Assembly: GCA_050699035.1 (NCBI GenBank)
Contig: JBOHDE010000245.1
Span: 1 to 5,440, forward strand
DNA length: 5,440 nt
Direction: 5' to 3'
Source: WHTB01 sp050699035
GTDB taxonomy: Bacteria > Actinomycetota > Actinomycetes > Propionibacteriales > Nocardioidaceae
In this document: piece by piece, positions 1-4,589 of the stretch
Layout of the letters: the number at the start of each line of letters is the position of its first letter
Position numbering within the stretch: the first letter of the stretch is position 1
Made by a program: the position numbers and the translations under genes
The notes under the pieces: generated by a model
What the model was told of the DNA's origin: nothing
Seen by the model: only the letters and a program-made list of their open reading frames with translations
The model's database searches: none

Positions 1-143
1 ACCGGAACACCTCGCGTCGAGGTTGCGCGTATGTCGGACCGGAACACCTCGCGTCGAGGTTGCGCGTATGTCGGACCGGAACACCTCGCGTCGAGGTTGC
101 GCGTATGTCGGACCGGAACACCTCGCGGTTGCGCGTATGTCGG
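1..143. repeat. 37-bp tandem repeat array, four units, open at left edge
   Basis: Three identical 37-bp units lie head to tail at 1-37, 38-74 and 75-111. A fourth at 112-143 is 32 bp and differs only by loss of 5 bp (TCGAG). Each full unit begins ACCGGAACACC and ends GCGCGTATGTCGG. Each contains a perfect 6-bp inverted repeat, ACCTCG-CGT-CGAGGT; the deletion in unit 4 removes its right arm. The period is not a multiple of 3 and no gene signal fits, so the small ORFs across it are probably spurious. There are no spacers, so this is not CRISPR. The array starts at the first base of the window, so its true copy number is unknown. Function is unknown. Confidence 0.95.
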
Positions 144-228
144 ACTGCTGGCGGCTCACCCGGGCGAGCGGCGGTCGGTCCCTCCCTGGCCGGACGGTGC
201 CGGTGCGCTCCGGTCGCCGTCCAAGGTG

Positions 229-262
229 CGTAGAAGATTGCCCAATTGGGCAAAATTCGACC
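229..262. repeat. AT-centred palindrome, copy 1
   Basis: The core TTGCCCAATTGGGCAA at 238-253 is a perfect 16-bp palindrome. Its right flank AAAATTCGACC (252-262) is identical to that of copy 2. The left flank matches the mirror image at about 7 of 11 positions, so the symmetry is partly eroded. The AATT centre stands out in DNA this rich in G and C. It could be a protein-binding operator, a small mobile palindromic element, or a loop-less cruciform or transcript hairpin. The sequence does not decide between these. Confidence 0.85.
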
Positions 263-280
263 GGGTCCCCGCCGGTTCGA

Positions 281-314
281 GGTGGAACTTTGCCCAATTG
301 GGCAAAATTCGACC
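281..314. repeat. AT-centred palindrome, copy 2
   Basis: The core TTTGCCCAATTGGGCAAA (289-306) is a perfect 18-bp palindrome. The flanks GGTGGAACTTT and AAAATTCGACC are mirror images at 9 of 11 positions, giving a 34-bp imperfect palindrome. The 25 bp from 290 to 314 are identical to 238-262 in copy 1. The two centres are 52 bp apart, close to five turns of B-DNA. The function is not known to me. Confidence 0.88.
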
Positions 315-357
315 TCGGTCCTGAACCGACGACCCCACGCAAAGCGGACAGAACGCG

Positions 358-391
358 ACAACGTGGGCCCCGGTCCGGGTGCCCACGCTGT
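358..391 (-). terminator. Stem-loop downstream of DUF4193 gene (possible terminator)
   Basis: Arms CGTGGGC (362-368) and GCCCACG (381-387) pair perfectly. One mismatch and then ACA (358-360) with TGT (389-391) extend the stem, and the enclosed CCC and GGG can pair further inside. It is the second hairpin downstream of the DUF4193 stop on the minus strand. Neither side has a T-tract, which is common for actinobacterial terminators, so the role is inferred from position. Confidence 0.4.
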
Positions 392-396
392 GGTGG

Positions 397-421
397 CCGG
401 CGCCTCGTGAGGGCGCGCCGG
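397..421 (-). terminator. Stem-loop just after DUF4193 stop (possible terminator)
   Basis: Arms CCGGCGC (397-403) and GCGCCGG (415-421) enclose an 11-nt loop. The hairpin begins 8 nt after the DUF4193 stop codon, where an intrinsic terminator would be expected. It has no T-tract. Together with the stem-loop at 358-391 it forms a double-hairpin end. Confidence 0.4.
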
Positions 422-429
422 TAGGTCGG

Positions 430-723
430 TCAGGCCGCGCAGTCGCGGCAGGTCATCGTCTTCGCATTCGCCAGCTGGCTGCGGTGGTGCACCAGGAAGC
501 AGCTGCTGCAGGTGAACTCGTCCTCCTGCCGCGGCAGGACCTGAACAGCCAGCTCCTCATGTGATAAGTCGGCACCGGGGAGCTCGAACGACTCGGCCGC
601 CTCGGCCTCGTCCTCGTCGACCTTGCCGGAGTTCTTGTCGTGCCGGCGGGCCTTGAGCTCTTCGATACTGTCTTCGTTCAGCTCCTCGTCGGTTTTGCGA
701 GGTGCGTCGTAGTCGGTCGCCAT
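430..723 (-). CDS. DUF4193 family protein, small zinc-ribbon-like
   Basis: This is a complete 97-residue protein. It begins MATDYDAPRKTDEELNEDS, which I recognise as the N-terminal signature of the DUF4193 family, found in actinobacteria (mycobacterial Rv2699c type). The first 70 residues are highly charged and acidic (DEDEAEAAE at 36-44) and probably flexible. The C-terminus has two CxxC pairs, C72/C75 (TCSSC) and C92/C95 (TCRDC), 17 residues apart, as in a small zinc ribbon. There is no signal peptide or membrane segment. The ATG at 723-721 is supported by GGGAG at 737-733 with a 9-nt spacer. Molecular function is unknown; zinc binding is inferred from the cysteines. The gene lies 170 bp downstream of the phosphatase on the same strand, probably with its own promoter. 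A DUF4193-suhB neighbourhood also occurs in Mycobacterium. Confidence 0.93.
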   Translation of the reverse strand: MATDYDAPRKTDEELNEDSIEELKARRHDKNSGKVDEDEAEAAESFELPGADLSHEELAVQVLPRQEDEFTCSSCFLVHHRSQLANAKTMTCRDCAA

Positions 724-893
724 GTCCGTTGTCTCCCAGCTCTGCCTGAGCTCGGGTTCGCCCCGATGTGGTCAGTCGTGCAAGGCGCGTAACGCCCCAC
801 GAGCCGGATAAATGCCCGAACCCGGCGGCGAGATTGTGCCTGACTCCGAGCGGAAATGCACGACGATTTCACATCGTGTCGCGCGAGTCACAG
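724..893 (-). promoter_or_regulatory. Upstream region of the DUF4193 gene, promoter unresolved
   Basis: This 170-bp gap separates the phosphatase stop from the DUF4193 start. It contains the DUF4193 Shine-Dalgarno (733-737) and presumably its promoter. The best -10-like hexamer on the minus strand is CACAAT (838-833), but I find no convincing -35 at the right distance. The end next to the phosphatase gene carries a short hairpin (861-881). Confidence 0.35.
861..881 (-). terminator. Short stem-loop after the phosphatase gene (weak terminator candidate)
   Basis: ACGAT (863-867) and ATCGT (873-877) pair around a 5-nt loop. With a 2-nt bulge, CGAC (861-864) can instead pair with GTCG (878-881) to lengthen the stem. 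It lies 12 nt past the phosphatase stop codon on the minus strand. The stem is short and no clear U-tract follows, so it could equally be a binding site or chance. Confidence 0.28.
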
Positions 894-1691
894 TCAGGCG
901 GTGCCGAAACCGGCCTCCGAGAGCAGTGGTTCGAGGGCCGAGAACAGCGCTGGGTTGGCCGCGACGACCAGCCGTCGACCGGCTTCCACGCCGCCCAGAC
1001 CGGCCACCCGGGCGCCCGCCTCCGCGGCGATCAGGCCGCCCGCGGCGAGGTCCCAGGGCGCGAGCCCCTGCTCGACGTACGCGTCGAGGCGACCGGTCGC
1101 CACGGAGCAGAGATCGAGGGACGCGGCCCCGGCCCGGCGGATGTCGCGGACCTGCGGGAGCAGCGCCGCGACGGCGGCACCCTGCCGAGCCCGTACCCCC
1201 GGGTCGTAGCCGAAGCCGGTGCCGACCAGGGCTCCCTCAGGGGCGCTCACCTGCGACACCCGCAGCCGCCGCCCGGCGAGCCAGGCGCCTTGGCCGCGCA
1301 CCGCGGACCAGGTCTCCGCCGACGTCGGGTTGTGGACCACGCCGACGACGACCTCGCCGTCGACCTCGGCGGCGATCGACACGGCGTACGGGAGCCCGTA
1401 CAGGTAGTTGACGGTGCCGTCGATCGGGTCGACCACCCAGTGCACGCCACTGCTGCCGTCGGCCGAGCCGCCCTCCTCGCCGAGGAACCCGTCGCCGGGC
1501 CGCGCCGTCAGCAACCCGTCGCGGATCAGCCGCTCGGAGGCCCGGTCGGACTCGGTGACGACGTCGGTCGGGCTGGACTTGGTGGCCGCGACCGAGACCT
1601 CGGCGTCCTCGCGCAGCCGGTGGACCAGCGCGCCGGCGTCGGTCGCGACCCGGAGGGCGAGGTCGAGCAGGTCGGCGGTGGACACGGTCAT
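894..1691 (-). CDS. suhB: Inositol monophosphatase family protein (SuhB type)
   Basis: This is a 265-residue Mg-dependent phosphatase of the IMPase/FIG superfamily, of usual length. The expected motifs are in order: TKSSPTDVVTESD (37-49), GEEG (71-74), the metal-binding WVVDPIDGTVNY (85-96, with D88 and D91), RRAGAASLDLCSVATGRLDA (185-204), and WDLAAGGLIAAEAGA (213-227, with D214). The likely reaction is inositol-1-phosphate to myo-inositol, which feeds phosphatidylinositol and related pools in actinobacteria. The superfamily also includes histidinol-phosphate, PAP and fructose-bisphosphate phosphatases, so the substrate is inferred. The genomic position near DUF4193 favours SuhB. It is cytoplasmic, with no signal peptide. 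The chosen ATG at 1691-1689 overlaps the hemH TGA as ATGA, a typical coupling arrangement. The frame stays open upstream, but that part lies inside hemH and does not look like this family. Confidence 0.92.
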   Translation of the reverse strand: MTVSTADLLDLALRVATDAGALVHRLREDAEVSVAATKSSPTDVVTESDRASERLIRDGLLTARPGDGFLGEEGGSADGSSGVHWVVDPIDGTVNYLYGLPYAVSIAAEVDGEVVVGVVHNPTSAETWSAVRGQGAWLAGRRLRVSQVSAPEGALVGTGFGYDPGVRARQGAAVAALLPQVRDIRRAGAASLDLCSVATGRLDAYVEQGLAPWDLAAGGLIAAEAGARVAGLGGVEAGRRLVVAANPALFSALEPLLSEAGFGTA

Positions 1692-2776
1692 GGCGACCCC
1701 ACTCGGTCGCGACCGCACAGGGCCGGCCGATCGGACCGCGGGTTGGGGCAGCAGCCGGCCGCACACACGTCCCACAGCGGCTCGCTCCCCTGCACGGCCG
1801 CCCGGCCGACCGGCTCTCCGCGTTCGACCGCCGCCCGCTCGGTCAGCAGGTCGCGGACCATCGCGACGAGCCGCGGGTCGGTGCCGGGCGTCGCCGCCCG
1901 CGCCAACGGCAGCCCGAGCTGCGCCGCGGTCGCCGCCGCCTCGGTGTCGAGGTCGTAGATGACCTCCATGTGGTCGGAGACGAAGCCGACCGGGACGAGC
2001 ACCGCACCGGGCACACCGGCCGCGGCCAGCGCCTTGAGGTGGTCGTTGACGTCCGGCTCCAGCCACGGCACCTGCGGGGCGCCGGACCGCGAGCAGTACA
2101 CCAGGTCCCAGCCGTCATGCCCGACCGCCCGCGCGACCGCGTCCGCAACCACCCGGTGCTGCCCCTCGTACGCATGCCCGTCGGGGTAGACGTCGCTGCG
2201 CCCGCTGCCCGCCGCCATCGCCTCCGGGATGGAGTGCGTGACGAACACCAGCCGCGACTCCGCCGGCACCTCGGTCAGCGCCTTCAGCGTCGCGTCGACG
2301 AAGGCCGCGACGAACCCGGGATGGTTGCCGTAGTGCCGGAGCCGGTCCAGCCGGGGTGCACCCGCGACTCCGTCGACCGCGTCGTAGAGGTTCTCGCGGT
2401 ACTGCCGGCAGCCCGAGTACGACGCGTACGCGCTGGTCACCAGGCAGGCGGCGCGGGTGACCCCGTCGGCCGCCATCTGCTGCACCGTCTGCCGGAGGTA
2501 CGGGTGCCAGTTGCGGTTGCCCCAGTAGACCGGGATCTCGATGCCGTGCGCGGCCAGGTCGGCCTCGACCGCCGCGACCAGGGTCCGGCACTGGTCGTTG
2601 ATCGGGCTGCGCCCACCGAAGCGGTGGTAGTGCTCCCCCACCTGGACGAGCCGCTCCCGCGGGATTCCCCGGCCACGGGTGACGTTCTCGAGGAACGGGA
2701 CGACGTCGCCGGGCTGCTCAGGTCCGCCGAACGACACCAGCAGCAGCGCGTCGTACGGGTCGGCCAGGTGGGACAC
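1688..2776 (-). CDS. hemH: Ferrochelatase (coproporphyrin ferrochelatase type)
   Basis: This complete 362-residue protein inserts Fe(II) into a porphyrin late in haem synthesis. In actinobacteria the substrate is normally coproporphyrin III (CpfC); that is family knowledge and is not read here. Recognisable motifs are YDALLLVSFGGPE (8-20), FLENVTRGRGIPRERL (28-43), HYHRFGGRSPIN (49-60), VYWGNRNWHPYL (83-94), VTSAYASYSGCRQYREN (113-129), the catalytic-histidine motif FVTHSIPEAM (178-187, H181), and PVGFVSDHMEVIYDLD (262-277) with the metal-channel glutamate E271. The C-terminus has C338, C342, C343 and C354. This resembles actinobacterial ferrochelatases with a [2Fe-2S] cluster, though I cannot assign ligands. 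The start is GTG at 2776-2774. An in-frame TGA lies four codons upstream and the family signature begins eight codons in, so no other start fits. The Shine-Dalgarno is weak. The end overlaps the phosphatase by 4 bp. Confidence 0.96.
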   Translation of the reverse strand: MSHLADPYDALLLVSFGGPEQPGDVVPFLENVTRGRGIPRERLVQVGEHYHRFGGRSPINDQCRTLVAAVEADLAAHGIEIPVYWGNRNWHPYLRQTVQQMAADGVTRAACLVTSAYASYSGCRQYRENLYDAVDGVAGAPRLDRLRHYGNHPGFVAAFVDATLKALTEVPAESRLVFVTHSIPEAMAAGSGRSDVYPDGHAYEGQHRVVADAVARAVGHDGWDLVYCSRSGAPQVPWLEPDVNDHLKALAAAGVPGAVLVPVGFVSDHMEVIYDLDTEAAATAAQLGLPLARAATPGTDPRLVAMVRDLLTERAAVERGEPVGRAAVQGSEPLWDVCAAGCCPNPRSDRPALCGRDRVGSP

Positions 2777-2857
2777 GGCCCGATCTTGTCAGCACGTCAC
2801 CGTAATGTGGAAACTGCGCATTGACCCCTTACTGCCCGATCCGATGAAGGCGCCGCC
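2777..2857. promoter_or_regulatory. Divergent hemH / MFS promoter region
   Basis: These 81 bp separate the divergent GTG starts of hemH (minus) and the transporter (plus), so both promoters must lie here or extend into the genes. On the plus strand TTGACC (2821-2826) resembles a -35, but no good -10 follows at 17 bp. On the minus strand TACGGT (2804-2799) fits a TANNNT -10 without a clear -35. GCCCGATC occurs directly repeated at 2778-2785 and 2834-2841. GAAGG (2846-2850), 7 nt before the GTG at 2858, is the transporter's Shine-Dalgarno. I see no obvious DtxR/IdeR-type iron box. Confidence 0.5.
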
Positions 2858-4066
2858 GTGTTCTCGTCGTACCGCCACGTGCTCAGCCGGCCCGGCGCGC
2901 TCGCGTTCACCTCGGCCGCGTTCGTCGGTCGGCTGCCGATCGCGATGGTGGGGCTCGGCATCGTGTTGATGGTGGAGCACCACACCGGGTCGTACGGCCT
3001 GGCCGGGTCGGTCTCCGCGACGTACGTCGTCGCGAACGCCGTGACCGCGCCGATGCTGGCCCGGCTGCTGGACCGGCGCGGCCAGCGTCGGGTGCTGCCG
3101 CTGGCGATCGGCGGGTACGGCGCCGCGCTCGCGCTGCTGATGTGGGCGGTGCCGCACGGCGCGCCGATCGTGGTCGCGTTCGTGCTCGCCGCCCTGACCG
3201 GCGGTGCGATGCCGCCGATCGGGTCGAGCGTGCGGGCCCGGTGGACCCACCTGCTCCGTGGCCGGCCCGAGCTGCAGACCGCCTACGCGATCGAGGGCGT
3301 CGTCGACGAGGTCATCTTCATGGTCGGCCCGATCATCGTGATCGCGCTCGCGACGACGGTCACCCCGGTGGTCGGGCTCGCCGCGCCGCTCGTCCTCGGC
3401 GTCGGGGGCACGGTGCTGCTGGCCGCCCAGCGGGCGACCGAGCCACCGGTCGACCCACGCGATCCGAGGGTCACGACGCAGGCTCCCCTCGGCTGGCGGT
3501 CTCTGCTGCCGCTGATCGTGGCCTGCGTCGCGCTCGGGTCGCTGTTCGGCAGCGCCGAGGTCGTCACCATCGCGTTCACCGACGAGGCGGGCCGCCCGGG
3601 CACTGCCGCCGTGCTGCTCGCGGTCTGGGCGCTCGGCAGCCTGCTCGCCGGGCTCGTCACCGGCGCCGTCACCTGGCGGGCGGTTCCGCTGCGCCGTTTC
3701 AAGCTCGGCGCGCTTGCGCTCGCCGTGACGATGTCCCCGCTGCCGTTCGTCGGCTCGATCCCGGTGCTGGGCCTGGTGCTGTTCGTCGCCGGGTTCGCGA
3801 TCGCGCCGACGATGATCGCCAGCATCGGCGCGGTCCAGGCGACCGTGCCGCCGGCCCGGCTGACCGAGGGCATCGCCTGGGTGACGACCGGTCTCACGGC
3901 AGGTGTCGCGCCCGGCGCCGCACTGGCCGGGCGGATGGTCGACGTGTACGGCGCGTCGGCGGCGTTCTGGGTCTCGGCGGTGTCCGGTCTGGTGGCCGCG
4001 GCGCTCGCGCTGGCGACCCGGACGCGCCGGCCGACCGCCGCGGCCGCTCCATCCACGGCCGTCTGA
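2858..4066 (+). CDS. MFS transporter, 12 predicted membrane segments, substrate unknown
   Basis: This complete 402-residue protein is almost entirely hydrophobic segments joined by short charged loops. The approximate segments are 15-38, 46-66, 79-99, 102-121, 149-168, 170-190, 214-240, 250-273, 282-299, 302-325, 339-358 and 366-387. The loop between segments 2 and 3 has LARLLDRRGQRRVL (68-80), a form of MFS motif A (GxxxDRxGRR), which supports a major facilitator. A hydrophilic central loop (191-212) separates the two six-helix halves. Length fits a simple MFS exporter in the cytoplasmic membrane. The GTG at 2858 is preceded by GAAGG with a 7-nt spacer; an ATG at 2844 is in another frame. 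The gene is divergent from hemH. As I recall, an MFS gene also sits between hemH and sepH in Streptomyces, so the placement may be conserved. Nothing in the sequence shows the substrate. Confidence 0.9.
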   Translation: MFSSYRHVLSRPGALAFTSAAFVGRLPIAMVGLGIVLMVEHHTGSYGLAGSVSATYVVANAVTAPMLARLLDRRGQRRVLPLAIGGYGAALALLMWAVPHGAPIVVAFVLAALTGGAMPPIGSSVRARWTHLLRGRPELQTAYAIEGVVDEVIFMVGPIIVIALATTVTPVVGLAAPLVLGVGGTVLLAAQRATEPPVDPRDPRVTTQAPLGWRSLLPLIVACVALGSLFGSAEVVTIAFTDEAGRPGTAAVLLAVWALGSLLAGLVTGAVTWRAVPLRRFKLGALALAVTMSPLPFVGSIPVLGLVLFVAGFAIAPTMIASIGAVQATVPPARLTEGIAWVTTGLTAGVAPGAALAGRMVDVYGASAAFWVSAVSGLVAAALALATRTRRPTAAAAPSTAV

Positions 4067-4157
4067 CCCAGGACGAGTCGGGCCAGCCGTTGCGCCGGTC
4101 ACTCTCAGTCGCTCGGTGGCGGGGCGGTAGGTAGGCGCGCCCTCGGGCCGTTGGTGC

Positions 4158-4216
4158 GCACGTGTTCCCAGATTGCATCATCCACGGCCCGGTCTATGCA
4201 TTCCGGGAACACGTGC
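4158..4216. repeat. Perfect 12-bp inverted repeat with 35-nt loop
   Basis: GCACGTGTTCCC (4158-4169) and GGGAACACGTGC (4205-4216) are exact reverse complements. Within the loop TGCAT (4174-4178) and ATGCA (4196-4200) also pair. Outside the stem GTGCG (4154-4158) could pair with CGCAC (4225-4229) across a bulge. Each arm contains the CACGTG palindrome, so the arms could also be paired operator sites. It begins 91 nt after the transporter stop and could end its transcript, although no T-tract follows. Confidence 0.8.
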
Positions 4217-4224
4217 TCCCGGAA
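4201..4224. repeat. Overlapping alternative hairpin
   Basis: TTCCGGGA (4201-4208) and TCCCGGAA (4217-4224) are exact reverse complements around an 8-nt loop. The left arm shares 4205-4208 with the right arm of the 4158-4216 inverted repeat, and the loop holds the rest of that arm. The two stems therefore cannot both form fully. Confidence 0.7.
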
Positions 4225-4261
4225 CGCACTCTCGGTTGGCCAGTGGCGACTCACCCCCACG

Positions 4262-4394
4262 CGTACCCGATCATCCCCACTCCTGCAGCCGTGGGGATGG
4301 TCGGGAACGGCACGGACCCGTGCCGTACCGGATCATCCCCACTCCTGCAGCCGTGGGGATGGTCGGGAACGGCACGGACCCGTGCCGTTCCGGA
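4262..4394. repeat. 62-bp tandem duplication of paired hairpins
   Basis: Copy 1 (4262-4323) and copy 2 (4324-4385) differ at one base (C at 4268, G at 4330). A partial third copy runs to 4394. Each copy holds two hairpins. Hairpin A pairs ATCCCCAC with GTGGGGAT around TCCTGCAGCC. With flanking bases and one G-U pair its stem reaches 15 bp in copy 1 (4266-4280 with 4291-4305) and 12 bp in copy 2 (4331-4342 with 4353-4364). Hairpin B pairs ACGGCACG with CGTGCCGT around GACC (4307-4314 with 4319-4326). In copy 2 it grows to 11 bp (4366-4376 with 4381-4391). The period is not a codon multiple. Function is unknown. Confidence 0.93.
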
Positions 4395-4471
4395 CGCCCC
4401 GGACCGAAACGCGCTCCACCGCCGGTGACGCCCAGCCAAGAGGCAGGCCCCCAGGTCAATGCCGGTCGGGG

Positions 4472-4510
4472 TTGGGCGTGGCCGCGGCGCGGGGGTAGCG
4501 TCGCGGCCAC
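4472..4510 (+). promoter_or_regulatory. Candidate sepH promoter overlapped by an inverted repeat
   Basis: TTGGGC (4472-4477) and TAGCGT (4496-4501) are 18 bp apart and fit a loose actinobacterial housekeeping promoter (TTGNNN, TANNNT). This would give an untranslated leader of about 80 nt before the ATG at 4590. A perfect 9-bp inverted repeat, GTGGCCGCG (4478-4486) and CGCGGCCAC (4502-4510), starts right after the -35 and ends near the expected start point. It could be a repressor site or a hairpin. CGGCGCGGGGG is repeated at 4485-4495 and 4511-4521. In DNA this GC-rich some matches occur by chance. Confidence 0.35.
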
Positions 4511-4589
4511 CGGCGCGGGGGCTTGGTTCGGGGCTCGGGCCGGTGAAGGATGGGCCTACCCGAACGAAGAGGACTTGGGAGACGAACCG

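Larger units (their letters stand above)
1..429. other. Non-coding stretch left of the DUF4193 gene
   Basis: These 429 bases hold no ORF that I would call a gene. ORFs through them read across tandem repeats and palindromes in several frames and resemble no family I know. Contents from left to right: the 37-bp array, about 85 bp (144-228) in which I see nothing, two related palindromes, a short unremarkable stretch (315-357), and two GC-rich stem-loops next to the 3' end of the DUF4193 gene. The gene beyond the left edge is not visible. Confidence 0.75.
4067..4589. other. Structured 523-bp non-coding stretch between MFS gene and sepH
   Basis: No convincing gene lies here. Overlapping ORFs in both directions read through inverted and tandem repeats whose 62-bp period is not a multiple of 3. 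Positions 4067-4153 hold only a weak 5-bp-arm hairpin (4122-4142). After that come a long inverted repeat (4158-4216), an overlapping hairpin (4201-4224), the 62-bp duplication (4262-4394), about 80 bp in which I see nothing (4395-4471), and the sepH upstream region. A small RNA or a long structured sepH leader is possible but not shown. Confidence 0.7.

Noticed and set aside
1..143. CRISPR or repeat-protein coding region at the left edge
   Set aside because: The 37-bp units abut without spacers, and the period shifts the reading frame at each unit, so a repeat protein is not encoded in a simple way.
23..424. Plus-strand ORF of 133 codons through the left intergenic region
   Set aside because: It reads across the tandem array, both palindromes and the terminator-like hairpins, and its Arg/Pro/Gly-rich product resembles no family. 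Other frames are equally open.
1692..2066. N-terminal extension of the phosphatase up to 2066
   Set aside because: The frame is open only because of high GC. The stretch overlaps hemH, its product is Arg/Gly/Ala-rich and unlike the family, and ATG at 1691 gives the normal IMPase length and an ATGA overlap.
2789..4102. 437-codon minus-strand ORF opposite the MFS gene
   Set aside because: It is extremely rich in Arg, Gly, Asp and His with no domain and lies antisense to a well-supported membrane protein.
4262..4394. CRISPR array with type I-E-like spacing (62-bp period, stem CCCCAC/GTGGGG, GGGGATGGTC end)
   Set aside because: The intervals between hairpins are identical, not unique spacers. 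The stem loop is 10 nt, longer than in the I-E repeats I know. Only two units exist and no cas gene is present. It is a plain tandem duplication.
4151..4510. Small ORFs on both strands over the 4158-4394 repeats
   Set aside because: They run through inverted and tandem repeats with a period that is not a codon multiple. Overlapping ORFs in both directions are expected from palindromic GC-rich DNA.
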